Assembly: GCA_035547915.1 (NCBI GenBank)
Contig: DASZTS010000138.1
Location: 62,001 to 126,000 of the forward strand
Reading direction: 5' to 3'
Source of the DNA: DASSFG01 sp035547915
GTDB taxonomy: Bacteria > Planctomycetota > Planctomycetia > Pirellulales > JAICIG01
Length of the DNA: 64,000 nt
In this document: positions 8,732 through 18,555 of the stretch, piece after piece
How positions within the stretch are numbered: the stretch's first letter is position 1
Layout of the letters: every line of letters starts with the position of its first letter
Notes under the pieces: model-generated
Database searches by the model: none
What the model was told of the DNA's origin: nothing
Seen by the model: only the letters and a program-made list of their open reading frames with translations
Program-made: the position numbers and the translations under genes

Positions 8732-11700
8732 ATGTCAGAGCCATCAAAACCGTATCACGACACGACACCCATCTTCCGCCTCCTGCGGCAGGTCAGGCAA
8801 CTGCTCCGCGGCAGTTGGGTAGCGACGGGGTTGGCCCTGTCGATCGCTATCTATCTCGGCACGTTGCTGGTATTGGCCTTGCTCGATCTCGTGGTGCCGT
8901 TCCTGCCCACCATGCGGGCCATCGCCTTGGGGTTGATCATCCTGCCAACGCTGTGGGTCTTTTTCGTCGGCGTGCTGCGGCCGTTGTTCCGACGTCTGGG
9001 GCATACGCAAGTGGCTCGACGGGTCGAGCAGTTCTTGCCCGGCATTCACAACCGGCTGGTGAGCTGCGTCGATCTGTCCGAGGAGAAGGCGCGTAGCGGG
9101 TATTCGCCCGAGTTTTATCGCCGCCTGGTGGGCGAAGCACTCGAGCGCGTGCGCGCCTTCAAGCCCGCGACGGTGGTCGATCGTGGAAACTTGCAGCGCG
9201 CGCTCACCGCGTTCGCCGGCACCGTGGCACTGTTTGTCGTTTGCTGGATACTGCTGGCCGACCGCTTACCGACCGCCATGGCTCGCATCTTCCAGCCGTG
9301 GGCCGATATTCCGCCGGCGACGGGCGTCGCATTCGATATCCATCCCGGCGATGCGAAGATCCTACGTGGCGATGAAATCGAGTTCGCCGTCGACGTGACG
9401 AAAGGCCAGCCCGAACAGATGCGCGTCGAGTTGATGCCCGATGACGGCAGCGAGACGATCTGGCACGACTTGCAACCTCGCGACGGAGCCCATTGGACGA
9501 GAACGTTGGAAGGATTGGAGAAGTCGTTCTCCTACCGTGTGCATGGCGGCGGGACTTGGAGCAAGAAATACAAGATCGTGATGGTCGACCGGCCCAAGAT
9601 CATCGACCTTCGCGCCGTGCTGCACTATCCCGACTATTTCGAACTGGGGCAGGAAGGGATCGTTGCGCAGCCGACCACCGATGTAACCGGTCCGGAGACG
9701 AGCGGTGTCGAAGTGCGTGTCGAGAGCGAAGGTGACGTCGCCGAAGGCGAGATTCAGTTGTTGGATGTCGCCTGGGAAGAGGTGCCGGTCGCCAACCGTG
9801 AAGAACGGGTTTGGTTCGAGCGTCAGACGCCGACGGCAGCCGTCTCGGAGGGGCAATGGCAATGGGATAACGATACGCATGCACGACCGACGCACACCGA
9901 ACCGCCCGCCGCGGGAGTACACGGCCACCGCTTCCATACGGCGAAAGTCGGATTTCAGATCGAGCCGGGCGAATACCTCTTCGCATGGGTCTATCTCGTG
10001 CCGCAGCAGAAGCCCGAGACGATCATGCTCGAATGGCATGACGGCCAGAACTGGGAGCACCGGGCCTATTGGGGCGACGATAAGATCGCTGCCGGCCAGC
10101 CGAACACCGAAAGCCGCCGTAACCTTGGGCCGCTGCCCGAGGCAGGTAAGTGGGTGCGTCTGGAAGTACCGGCCAAGCAGGTCGGCCTGGAGAACAAGGC
10201 CGTCAAGGGGATGAGCTTCACCTTACACGGCGGCCAGTGTTATTGGCACGTCTCTGGCGCTCTGCCGCCGCCCACGCGCGACGAGCGAAAACTCGTCGTG
10301 CGCGAGACATTTGCGCTGGCCTCGCAACACGCCGGCGAGTGGACCGGCACGTTCCCGTTGCTGGGTGAAGGTTTTTGGCGCGTCGAACTGCGTAACGAGC
10401 TGAGGCACGCCAACCAGGCCGTGAAGGAGGCCAAATACCTGGCCATCCACGACAATCCGCCCCAGGTCACGCTCGAGCGGCCGGGAACCGACATCGTGCT
10501 CAGCCAGGCCAAGAAAGTGCCGCTCACCATTGCCGCCTACGACGACTTCGCGCTCAAGCATCTCAAGGTGCTCGTCCAGCGGGGCGATTCGGGTGGCTTC
10601 CGTGAAACGGCCGGTAAGAAATATGGCAAGCAGGTGCGCGGCGATACGGCACTCGTCGCTCTCGATCTGCTGCCGTTCGATCTCAAGCCCGGCGAGCACG
10701 TGCGGTACCGCGTGCAGGTAGAAGACCGCAAAGGGCAGGTAGCGGAAACGCAGGATTATGTCATCCGCATCGCCGCCGACGGCAATTCGGCCGATCAGCA
10801 ACTCGCCCGCTTCGAACAGCAGCAAGATTCGTTTACCGAGAAATTGGCCAAGCTCATCGCCGAGCAAGCGACGGTCAAGGAAGCGATCGAGAAACTGGAA
10901 GGTAAGTACGCACCGCTGGAGAAGACGGTAGAAGAGGCCGAGGCCAAGGCTCGGGAGGCTGCTCGTCAAGCGGCGGAGCAGAATCCGCAGGCGCAGGCCG
11001 CCGAGATCAAGCCGGAGCTCGACGCCGAAACGACGAAGCAACTTAACGAATTGCGCCAAGAACTGGCCCAAGCGGCCGCCAAGGAACAACAGAATGCTAA
11101 CGTGGGCAAACAACTCGCCGACGAGCTGATGCAAGCCGCGCAGCAGGCGGCCCAGTTGCAAATGCTGCCGCCCGAGCTGGTATCCGAAATGCGAGCGGCG
11201 CAGACCGCCTTCGATCGGTTGGCGGTGAAGCCCATGGAAGAGCTTGCCAAAGAGTTGCAGCAGGCGGCGAGTCCGCAACAGAACGACCCGAACCTGGGCG
11301 ACTTGTCGAAGGCCAGCGACCACATTCAGGACGAGCTGGAGGCTCTGGCCGCGCGGCTCAAAGCACTCGACAAGGCTCGCGAGCAGATGGACGCCGGCAT
11401 GGAACAGGCGCTCGCCCAACTCCGCAATGAAATGGAGAGACAGCAGGCGGCCGGTACACAGCGTGGCCTGGAAGATTTGCGCGACATGCTCGCAGCCTTG
11501 CGCGAGCAGTTGCAGAAGTTCGAAGGGAAACAGGCCGAAATGCTCGACGCGTCGAACGTCGTGCCCGACATGATGTTGGCCGATCTCGAGAAGCGTCAAC
11601 AGAATCTGGAGCGCGAAAGCGATCCGGCGCTCGAAGAAGCCAGGCAGCTTCTGGCCCAGAACCGCATGAACCGCCGCGACCGTCGGCCGCAGTTCCCCGA

Positions 11701-12511
11701 TGCTCCCATGATGGGAGAAGACGAAGAATACCTGGTTCCGCCCAAGGAAGAAGACACGACGGAAGAGATGGCCGCGGGTGAGGAGCCGGCCGACGCGGGC
11801 GAGCATCCCGAAGCCGACGCCGATATGGGCCAAGAGGACGAACCGCTCTTTGAACCGGCGTTGGGCGGACCTCAACCCAAGCTCGATCCTCGTTTCGCCG
11901 ACAAGCGGCCTCACCCGCGAAGGGATGCCGACGCGCCGCACACGCCGGCCCAGGCGCAGCGCGAAGCGCTTGCCGATCGTCAGTTTCACCGTCTGGAAGA
12001 GCTCGACCTGAGCCAGCAGAGTCTGGGGACCGACATGGCGTCGTTGGAGGCGCTGATGGAGCAACTCCAGCAGGCGCTGGCGGGGTCGAACGCGCCAATG
12101 CCGGCCGAGGCCCCGAACAGTCCGGGCGCCGAAGGGGCTCCGCACGCCGAGCAGGCGGCACTTGGCGAATTGCTACAGTCACCGGAGGTGCGAGAGGCGA
12201 TGGCCCTGGCCCAGCGTTTGCGCCAGGCTCAAAACGCGCTGGCCCAGGCTCGGCCCGGCCAGCCCCAGAAGGCGCCGGCGCACACGTCTCGCGGCATGTC
12301 GTTGGGCAACCTCGATCCGACCGCGACCAGCGGCCAGATCGTGGAGGTCGAGCTATCGCAACTCGATCCGCAAACGCGCGTCATGATCTTGAAGATGCAG
12401 CCCAAGCTGCGCGAAGAATTGCTGCAAGGCATGCGCGAGCAAGGACCGGAAGGTTATCGCAAGTTTATCCAAGACTACTTCAAGCGGCTGAGCGAAGTGA
12501 AGGCGAACTGA
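8732..12511 (+). CDS. Giant membrane protein with Ala/Gln-rich coiled coil (DUF4175-like)
   Basis: A 1259-residue protein without a confident family. Two N-terminal membrane segments (about 30-50 and 58-80) and a third near residue 155-175 anchor it. A long extracytoplasmic beta-rich region follows, with two sugar-binding-like segments and an Ig-like element (YLAIHDNPPQVTLERPG). From about residue 690 to 1000 it is predicted coiled coil, extremely rich in Ala, Gln, Glu and Lys, then an acidic disordered stretch and a conserved C-terminal EELLQGMREQGPEGYRKFI. The layout resembles DUF4175 proteins, which are often near MoxR/VWA genes. ATG 8732 is chosen for its strong GGGAGGAAG ribosome-binding site; upstream codons overlap the previous gene. 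Sixth to the system in size but central in the operon, it may be a scaffold. Confidence 0.85.
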   Translation: MSEPSKPYHDTTPIFRLLRQVRQLLRGSWVATGLALSIAIYLGTLLVLALLDLVVPFLPTMRAIALGLIILPTLWVFFVGVLRPLFRRLGHTQVARRVEQFLPGIHNRLVSCVDLSEEKARSGYSPEFYRRLVGEALERVRAFKPATVVDRGNLQRALTAFAGTVALFVVCWILLADRLPTAMARIFQPWADIPPATGVAFDIHPGDAKILRGDEIEFAVDVTKGQPEQMRVELMPDDGSETIWHDLQPRDGAHWTRTLEGLEKSFSYRVHGGGTWSKKYKIVMVDRPKIIDLRAVLHYPDYFELGQEGIVAQPTTDVTGPETSGVEVRVESEGDVAEGEIQLLDVAWEEVPVANREERVWFERQTPTAAVSEGQWQWDNDTHARPTHTEPPAAGVHGHRFHTAKVGFQIEPGEYLFAWVYLVPQQKPETIMLEWHDGQNWEHRAYWGDDKIAAGQPNTESRRNLGPLPEAGKWVRLEVPAKQVGLENKAVKGMSFTLHGGQCYWHVSGALPPPTRDERKLVVRETFALASQHAGEWTGTFPLLGEGFWRVELRNELRHANQAVKEAKYLAIHDNPPQVTLERPGTDIVLSQAKKVPLTIAAYDDFALKHLKVLVQRGDSGGFRETAGKKYGKQVRGDTALVALDLLPFDLKPGEHVRYRVQVEDRKGQVAETQDYVIRIAADGNSADQQLARFEQQQDSFTEKLAKLIAEQATVKEAIEKLEGKYAPLEKTVEEAEAKAREAARQAAEQNPQAQAAEIKPELDAETTKQLNELRQELAQAAAKEQQNANVGKQLADELMQAAQQAAQLQMLPPELVSEMRAAQTAFDRLAVKPMEELAKELQQAASPQQNDPNLGDLSKASDHIQDELEALAARLKALDKAREQMDAGMEQALAQLRNEMERQQAAGTQRGLEDLRDMLAALREQLQKFEGKQAEMLDASNVVPDMMLADLEKRQQNLERESDPALEEARQLLAQNRMNRRDRRPQFPDAPMMGEDEEYLVPPKEEDTTEEMAAGEEPADAGEHPEADADMGQEDEPLFEPALGGPQPKLDPRFADKRPHPRRDADAPHTPAQAQREALADRQFHRLEELDLSQQSLGTDMASLEALMEQLQQALAGSNAPMPAEAPNSPGAEGAPHAEQAALGELLQSPEVREAMALAQRLRQAQNALAQARPGQPQKAPAHTSRGMSLGNLDPTATSGQIVEVELSQLDPQTRVMILKMQPKLREELLQGMREQGPEGYRKFIQDYFKRLSEVKAN

Positions 12512-12632
12512 CATGGCTCGCCGCTGCCGGCGATCCGAACGATGCTCGTGGCGAAGTAGGTGACTTCTTCGTTCGTCGTGTCAGGCTCTGCTTCATGGCG
12601 TCCCGTCGCTCTCGGCTTACTCAGACAACGCA

Positions 12633-15101
12633 ATGCTCCGATCTCTCCTCCAATCCCTGGGTGTCACAGAAGAAATAAGCTCGCACCTCGAGCATGTGAC
12701 GCCCGCTGTGCAGCGACCGGCCTGGCTTTGGCTGGGACTGGTTCTGCTCGTGCCGCTCGCTTGGTTTATTTATCGCCGGCAGCGCGACAACCTCGCCAGC
12801 GTGCCGCCGCACCTGCGACTGGCGCTCACCGCCACCCGGGTACTCATTCTGTTGCTGTTGGTGCTGACGCTGGCCGGCCCATACCTCAAGCTCGACATGC
12901 AGATCGAGAAGAAGCCGGTCCTCGCCATGCTCTTCGACGAGTCGGAGAGCATGGGATTGGAGGCAGGCCCATTCGAAACGGACGAGGCGGTGCTGGCAGC
13001 CGCCGAAGCCGCCGGCTATCCGGTGACCGACGGCAAGGTCGACGCCACGACACGCAAGGCGCTCGAGCAGATGACGCGCGCACAATTCGTTAAGGCCGCC
13101 GTGGAACGCCGTGCCAAGGAATGGCTCGATCCGTTGGCCGAGAAGTATGACGTGCGGCTCTATGCGGTCGGCGAGCAAGTCAAACCGCTTCCGTTCAAGA
13201 ACGGCGCCTTCGAATTGCCGGAAATGACGGCCCAGGGGCACGGAACCCATCTGGGAGACGGGCTGGCCCAGGTTCTCGACGAAGCGGCCGGCCGACAGAT
13301 CGCCAGCATCGTCGTCTTCTCCGACGGCCAGAACACGGGGGGCCGGTCGCCGGCGGAAATGGCACAAGTCGCGCGCGAAGCCGGAGCGCCCGTGTTCGCC
13401 GTGCCGGCGGGCAGCGACGTTCCGCTGCAAGATCTCGGAATCGTGGACGTGTTCGCTCCCGATGCCGTGCACAAGGACGACACCGTGACGGTGGCCGCTA
13501 CCGTGCAGTTACAAGGTTATGCCGAACTGGCGGTGCAGGCGCAGCTTTTGGCCGATGGGCAGACCGAGCCACTCGCCAAAAAAGACCTCGTGCTGCACCG
13601 TACCGAACAACAGCAGGTCGAGTTGCCCTTCAAGGCCGACAAGGTCGGCGCCAACACACTCACCGTCAAATTGGTGCCTGCCTCTCCCTTGCCGCACGAT
13701 CTCGAGGCGAACAACAGCGACGACATTCTCGTGCGTGTCATGCCCGGAAACCTCAAGGTCCTCTATGTCGAGGGCTTGCCGCGCTGGGATTTTCGTTTTC
13801 TCAAGAATGCGATACGTCGCGACAACGGACTGAAGGGATTGGGGTTGAAGGGGAGCATCGTCGCGGGCACGGCCGCGGGCGGCGCGTCGACGACCGCTGC
13901 TGCCACCGAGAAGCAGGGAGCTTCCTCGGGCGATCAGCCGCCGCCCGACGTCGTACTGGAAGCGGAAGTCCGCCGCCGGCCGGCGAGCGAGCAGCAGATA
14001 TTGCCCAGCACGGTCGACGCGCTCGCCGAGTATCACACGATCATTCTGGGCGACGTCTCGCCGACACTCGTCGACCACGCATTCGTCAAAGTCCTGGCAG
14101 AAGCGGTACGCGAGCGCGGCGTGGGGTTGATCGTCGAGGCGGGGCCGAACGCGATGCCCTTCGCCTTCGAGCAAGAATTTTTGGATTTGCTTCCCGTGAA
14201 AATGCGCCCCAAGACGGGGCTGGAAGCACAGCCCTATAAGCCGTTCAAGCTCGAGCTCAGTGCGGATGGCGCGTTGCACGAAACGATGCGACTGTTCGAC
14301 GACGCCGGGCGCAATGAGAATGTCTGGGAGCAAATGCCGCCGTTTTATTGGTGTGCCGCCGTCGAGCGTGCCGCCCCATCCGCCACCGTATTGGCATACA
14401 ACGCCAGCCTCGACGGCCGCTATGGCAAACTGCCGTTGGTGGCCCATCACTACGCCGGCCAAGGCAAGGTGCTGTTCGTCGGCACCGACAGCACGTGGCT
14501 TTGGCGGCAGAATGTGGGTGAGCGGTTCTTCTACAAATTCTGGGGACAGGCCATTCGGTTCGTCTCGCGCCGCGACGACGATCAGAAGAAGAAAAGCTGG
14601 GTGGAAGTGCGGCCCGTTCGTGCCCGGCCGGGTGACCCGGCCCAGATCGAACTGATGGCCATCAAGCCCGACGGTGCTCCGCGGACCGATCCGACGGTCA
14701 CGCTCCGCGTCGAACGCGCCGGTGCGCCAGCCGATACCGTGGAGTTGGTGGCCGATAAGGCAACCCTCGGCCGTTACACCGGCAAGTACGTGCCCAACGA
14801 GAAGGGAAACTACCGCGTGGTTTACGACCCAGGCGGTGAACCGGTGGAGGCCCACCTGCACGTGCGCCCATCGACGGAGGAGTTGCGTCGCCCGAACGTG
14901 GATCGCGAGGCCCTGGCCCAACTCGGCAAAATCGTCGCTCCCAAAGACCTGGCTTCGATAGCCGGGGAGCTGAAAGGCGAGCCGAAGACCATTTCGCTGC
15001 ATCGCGAGGCGAGCATTTGGGACAACTGGCTGATCCTCGCCTTGCTGATCACGATTTATTCGATCGACGTAGGACTGCGGCGCCTGAGTGGTTTGTCGTA
15101 A
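12633..15101 (+). CDS. Membrane VWA protein with glutamine-amidotransferase-like domain
   Basis: This 822-residue protein has two N-terminal membrane helices (about 30-47 and 64-83), then a VWA domain whose metal motif is complete but unusual (MLFDESESMG, D102 to S106). Further VWA elements are GDGLAQVLDEAAG and SIVVFSDGQNTGG. The middle carries LKVLYVEGLPRWDFRFLKN, the conserved entry to a GATase1-like domain, as in other large planctomycete VWA proteins. A single membrane segment close to the C-terminus (NWLILALLITIYSID) ends it. It follows the giant coiled-coil gene by 121 bp and precedes the toroid gene by 69 bp. Function is inferred to be in the MoxR-VWA assembly; no enzyme activity is claimed. 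Confidence 0.88.
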   Translation: MLRSLLQSLGVTEEISSHLEHVTPAVQRPAWLWLGLVLLVPLAWFIYRRQRDNLASVPPHLRLALTATRVLILLLLVLTLAGPYLKLDMQIEKKPVLAMLFDESESMGLEAGPFETDEAVLAAAEAAGYPVTDGKVDATTRKALEQMTRAQFVKAAVERRAKEWLDPLAEKYDVRLYAVGEQVKPLPFKNGAFELPEMTAQGHGTHLGDGLAQVLDEAAGRQIASIVVFSDGQNTGGRSPAEMAQVAREAGAPVFAVPAGSDVPLQDLGIVDVFAPDAVHKDDTVTVAATVQLQGYAELAVQAQLLADGQTEPLAKKDLVLHRTEQQQVELPFKADKVGANTLTVKLVPASPLPHDLEANNSDDILVRVMPGNLKVLYVEGLPRWDFRFLKNAIRRDNGLKGLGLKGSIVAGTAAGGASTTAAATEKQGASSGDQPPPDVVLEAEVRRRPASEQQILPSTVDALAEYHTIILGDVSPTLVDHAFVKVLAEAVRERGVGLIVEAGPNAMPFAFEQEFLDLLPVKMRPKTGLEAQPYKPFKLELSADGALHETMRLFDDAGRNENVWEQMPPFYWCAAVERAAPSATVLAYNASLDGRYGKLPLVAHHYAGQGKVLFVGTDSTWLWRQNVGERFFYKFWGQAIRFVSRRDDDQKKKSWVEVRPVRARPGDPAQIELMAIKPDGAPRTDPTVTLRVERAGAPADTVELVADKATLGRYTGKYVPNEKGNYRVVYDPGGEPVEAHLHVRPSTEELRRPNVDREALAQLGKIVAPKDLASIAGELKGEPKTISLHREASIWDNWLILALLITIYSIDVGLRRLSGLS

Positions 15102-15170
15102 GAAACAAGGGCGATTGCCGGGTAAAGAAATACGGAGCGGAGCGATTCCGCCCAATCCAGGAGAGTAGCT

Positions 15171-16274
15171 TTGGACTTTAAACCTTGGGCTTCGGACCTC
15201 GTGGTGATTTCGGTCCGCCGCTTCGCAACCGGCCGCTCGTCGTGCCTGGTGTTTGTCTGGGGGGCGATGTTCGTCGGTCGGGTCGGGGCTGCCGATGCGC
15301 CGCCTGACAATACCCTGCCATTGACGGAGGCCCGCATCGTCGAGCAGGTTACCACCGCGGTCGACAAGGGACTCGCCTATATCGCCGAACAGCAGCGATC
15401 GGATGGCGGGTGGCACGACAACAACGCTCCCAACGCCTTGTCGATGCTGGCCTTCATGGGACGCGGGCACGTACCGGGGCGCGGCCCCTATCGCGAGGCG
15501 TTGGAACGCGGCAAGAAGTTCGTGCTCGGCCAGCAGCAAGCGAACGGTTTGTTTGCCTCGTCACGCCCGTCGCACGGGCCGATGTACGAGCATGCTCTGA
15601 CGACGCTGTCGATGGCCGAGATGTACGGTATGGATCCCGATCCCAAGTTGGAAGACGGCGTGCGCCGGAGCATCAATCTGATCGTTGCCGCCCAGGCGCC
15701 CAACGGCGGCTGGCGTTATCAGCCACAGCCGTCTGACGCCGATCTGAGCGTCACGGTGATGCAGATCGTCGCGCTCCGCGCGGCGAACAACGCGGAGATT
15801 CCGATCCCTACGGCGACCATCGACAAAGCCATCGCCTACGTCAAGTCGTGCGCGCACGCCAACGGCGGCTTCGCCTATCAGACCGGCGGCGGCCCCAATC
15901 ACCAGATGACCGCGGCCGGAACACTATCGCTGCAATTGCTCGCACAACAAGACGATCCTAGCGTGCAAAAAGCACTCGAGTATCTCGCGCCCACGGAAAT
16001 CAAATGGCAGGCCGGTCCGGTGCAGTATTTCTATTACTTCCATTACTACGCCATCCAAGGCCACTATCAGGCCGGCGGAAAATATTGGAACGACTGGCAC
16101 CCGAAGATTCGGCAACTCTTGCTCGATAAACAAAACCCCGACGGAAGCTGGGACGTTCCGGCGGGCACCGCGGAGAACGAAGGTGTCGTCGGCCCGAACA
16201 AAGTCTACTGGACGGCGATGGCGTCGCTCGTGCTCGAAATCTACATGCACTTTTTGCCTGCATATCAGAAGTAA
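15171..16274 (+). CDS. Secreted alpha-toroid (squalene cyclase/prenyltransferase-like) protein
   Basis: A 367-residue protein built from repeats of the terpenoid cyclase/prenyltransferase barrel. QW-like repeat motifs occur as QQRSDGGWHDNN, APNGGWRYQ, HANGGFAYQ and QNPDGSWDVP, with long helices between. The DxDD acid motif of true squalene-hopene cyclases is not seen, and an N-terminal hydrophobic stretch ending AADAPP suggests export, so catalysis on squalene is unlikely. A binding or scaffold role is more plausible. The start is taken as TTG 15171 because AGGAGAG lies 5 bp upstream; GTG 15201 or 15204 would also leave a signal peptide. It lies inside the MoxR/VWA run. Confidence 0.87.
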   Translation: MDFKPWASDLVVISVRRFATGRSSCLVFVWGAMFVGRVGAADAPPDNTLPLTEARIVEQVTTAVDKGLAYIAEQQRSDGGWHDNNAPNALSMLAFMGRGHVPGRGPYREALERGKKFVLGQQQANGLFASSRPSHGPMYEHALTTLSMAEMYGMDPDPKLEDGVRRSINLIVAAQAPNGGWRYQPQPSDADLSVTVMQIVALRAANNAEIPIPTATIDKAIAYVKSCAHANGGFAYQTGGGPNHQMTAAGTLSLQLLAQQDDPSVQKALEYLAPTEIKWQAGPVQYFYYFHYYAIQGHYQAGGKYWNDWHPKIRQLLLDKQNPDGSWDVPAGTAENEGVVGPNKVYWTAMASLVLEIYMHFLPAYQK

Positions 16275-16284
16275 TGGCAGACGC

Positions 16285-17022
16285 ATGACGTCGACGGCAA
16301 ACGTGAACAGATGGGTTCTCGCTTTCGTTTCCGTGTGGGGCGTCGCGGCAGACGCGTTCGCCGCTGCACCGGCGGCGTCGGTCGGCTCGATCCGCGGCTC
16401 GGTTGAACCGGCCAAACTCGCGACCTCGGTAACAGCCGTCGACCGGACAGGTAACAAAAAATTCTCGGGTAAGGTCGATCCGACGACGGGCGCGTTCGCG
16501 GTGGAAGATCTTCCGCTCGGAGCGAAATACGATTTGGTGATCGACTACGGCCCGGCGCGTCTCGAAGGCATCAGCCTCAGCGTGCCGGCATCGGACTACG
16601 AAGAGGAACAGCCGCTGGCCGACGACGACGTCAAAACCATTAAAGAAAAAGTCCTATCGATGAACAAGTTCGAGGACCAGGTCGAGGTGCTCGCCATCGA
16701 GGGAAACATTCAGCACGCGGCCATTCTGCTCAACAAAGTGCGCACCAAGCCGTTCATCAATTCGCAACCGGGCGAGGCGGTATGGCGTGTCGAGTTGTGG
16801 CACTTCGAGCGCCCCGAAGAGACCTGGGTCAAGGTACAAGACGAGCTGTTTTTGACGCTCTATCGCGAGCGTTTACAGAAGTCGGCATACGACCGAAAAG
16901 CCCTGACGTTCACGCCGGCCTTGGGCGGCTTGTCGCCCACCGCGCAATCGCCGATGATTGACCTGAAGACGATCACCTTGCCACCCGAAAAGCCGGGTGT
17001 GAGATTGGAAAGGGGTTCGTAA
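16285..17022 (+). CDS. Secreted protein of unknown function
   Basis: I do not recognise this 245-residue protein. It has a signal peptide (a hydrophobic VLAFVSVWGVAADAFA core, probable cleavage near residue 30). A carboxypeptidase-regulatory-like beta sandwich may follow, suggested by GKVDPTTGAFAVEDLPLGAKYDL. The remainder is charged and contains a possible helix (VKTIKEKVLSMNKFEDQVEVLAIEG broken by acidic residues). It starts 10 bp after the toroid gene and ends 10 bp before the DUF4159 gene, so translation is probably coupled and it should work with them. ATG 16285 is preferred because the upstream open frame overlaps the toroid gene. Confidence 0.82.
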   Translation: MTSTANVNRWVLAFVSVWGVAADAFAAAPAASVGSIRGSVEPAKLATSVTAVDRTGNKKFSGKVDPTTGAFAVEDLPLGAKYDLVIDYGPARLEGISLSVPASDYEEEQPLADDDVKTIKEKVLSMNKFEDQVEVLAIEGNIQHAAILLNKVRTKPFINSQPGEAVWRVELWHFERPEETWVKVQDELFLTLYRERLQKSAYDRKALTFTPALGGLSPTAQSPMIDLKTITLPPEKPGVRLERGS

Positions 17023-17032
17023 GGAGATTTTT

Positions 17033-18535
17033 ATGGACCGACGCGACTTTATCGTCAAAACGACTGCGGCAGGTCTAACTCTGGGTGCGCCCTCGCTGGC
17101 GACCGCCGCGGACGAACCGGCGCGCAAGCTGGGTACGTGCGGGCCTCCTCCGCGGAAAACCCCCGAGCGCCAGACGGCCGCCGAAGGAATGCCGCCACTG
17201 CCGCTGCCCGTCACTCCGCTGCGTCGCAGCGAGCCGAAGGCCGAGCCCACTCCGCCGATGATGATCGCCAAGCTCGAATACGGCACCACGCAGGATTGGA
17301 ACACCGATCCCGGCGACGTCGACAACCTGATGCGCCATTGCCGCGAAGGTTTAGGGCTCTGGTACGGTTGGAAGCAATTGAACCTGAACGAGGTCGTCGC
17401 CAAGCACAAGGCCGGTGTCCGCACGCGGATTCCGGTCCTCTATATCAGCGGCCACGAGGCCTTCGAGTTCACCGCCGACGAGCGCGAGGCGCTCGGCAAG
17501 TATCTGTTCGACGGCGGCACGCTGTTGGCCGATGCCTGTTGCGGGCGTCCCGAGTTTGCCACCTCGTTTCGCCGCGAGATCGAGCGGATACTCCCCAACC
17601 GGGCCCTCGAGCCGTTGCAGATCGACCATCCGATCTACAGGGCATTTTATCGCTACGCCACGGTCCACTATCGCACGTTCGAAGGGGGGGTGAAACACGA
17701 GTACGAGGCGGCGCCGGAGATTTACGGTGTCAACGTCGGTACTCGCACCGGTGTGATCTTTACGCCCTTCGACATGAGTTGCGGTTGGGACGAACACACA
17801 CACGAGCACGGCGCACGGCTCATCCCCGGCGATGCGATCCGACTGGGACTGAACATCATCAGCTACGTGGCGGCGACCCGCCAACTGGCCGAGGTGGAAT
17901 CGGTGACGCAGGAGATTCATGCGCCGGGCCAAGATCGACCGCGGCAGCAATTCGTGTTGGCGCAGGTCAAACACCACGGCGATTGGAATCCCGATCCCAA
18001 CAGCACCTATCAATGGTTGCGCCACTTGGCGGGCGAATCGTCGCTGGCGGTCTCGTTCGACTGGCGTGCGGTCGACCCGAAAGAAGGCGCGATCGCGTCC
18101 TATCCCTTCCTCTACCTGACCGGCTTCCACGATCCCCGCCTGTCGGGCGACGAAATCACGGCCCTGCGGCGGCACCTGCAAGCCGGTGGCTTCTTGTTCA
18201 TCAACAATTGTTCGGGATATCACGAGTTCGATCGGTACGCACGATCCCTCGTCAAGGATCTGTTCCCCGACCAGAGCCTGACCCGCGTGGGCGCCGACCA
18301 TCCGCTCTTCAAGGCCCTCTTCGACGTCAAGGAGCTGCGCGATCGCCAAAGCGGCGAACCGCGGCCGGCGGAACTGGAAGCGATCTCCATCAAGGACCGG
18401 CTGGTGCTCGTCTATTCGAAGAACGACGCCGTCACGCAGCTCAAGCAGGTTAGCGATCCCTACGGGAACGGCTACGACGCCGAAAGCTGCCGTGAGTTGC
18501 TCGTCAACGTCGTTGCCTATTCGTTGCAAAGCTAA
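17033..18535 (+). CDS. Tat-exported protein with two DUF4159 domains
   Basis: This 500-residue protein opens with a twin-arginine signal (RRDFIVKTTAAGLTLG), so it is likely exported folded. Two DUF4159 copies follow. The first (about 80-285) contains PVLYISGHEAFEFTADE, then DGGTLLADACCG and LEPLQIDHPIYRAFYR. The second (about 300-495) repeats the plan with PFLYLTGFHDPRLSGDE, AGGFLFINNCSG and ADHPLFKALFDV. DUF4159 is glutamine-amidotransferase-like and commonly linked to Bat/MoxR operons. The start has an excellent AAGGAG site. Tandem duplication within a single chain is less common than the single-domain form. Confidence 0.9.
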   Translation: MDRRDFIVKTTAAGLTLGAPSLATAADEPARKLGTCGPPPRKTPERQTAAEGMPPLPLPVTPLRRSEPKAEPTPPMMIAKLEYGTTQDWNTDPGDVDNLMRHCREGLGLWYGWKQLNLNEVVAKHKAGVRTRIPVLYISGHEAFEFTADEREALGKYLFDGGTLLADACCGRPEFATSFRREIERILPNRALEPLQIDHPIYRAFYRYATVHYRTFEGGVKHEYEAAPEIYGVNVGTRTGVIFTPFDMSCGWDEHTHEHGARLIPGDAIRLGLNIISYVAATRQLAEVESVTQEIHAPGQDRPRQQFVLAQVKHHGDWNPDPNSTYQWLRHLAGESSLAVSFDWRAVDPKEGAIASYPFLYLTGFHDPRLSGDEITALRRHLQAGGFLFINNCSGYHEFDRYARSLVKDLFPDQSLTRVGADHPLFKALFDVKELRDRQSGEPRPAELEAISIKDRLVLVYSKNDAVTQLKQVSDPYGNGYDAESCRELLVNVVAYSLQS

Positions 18536-18555
18536 CCCTCCTGCGATCAACCACC

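Noticed and set aside
10223..12145. 640-codon minus-strand frame inside the coiled-coil gene
   Set aside because: Leu/Arg-rich shadow of an Ala/Gln-rich coding region. The plus-strand protein has membrane helices and a ribosome-binding site.
13509..15539. 676-codon minus-strand frame opposite the VWA gene
   Set aside because: Antisense to a VWA protein with clear motifs, and it spans an intergenic gap.
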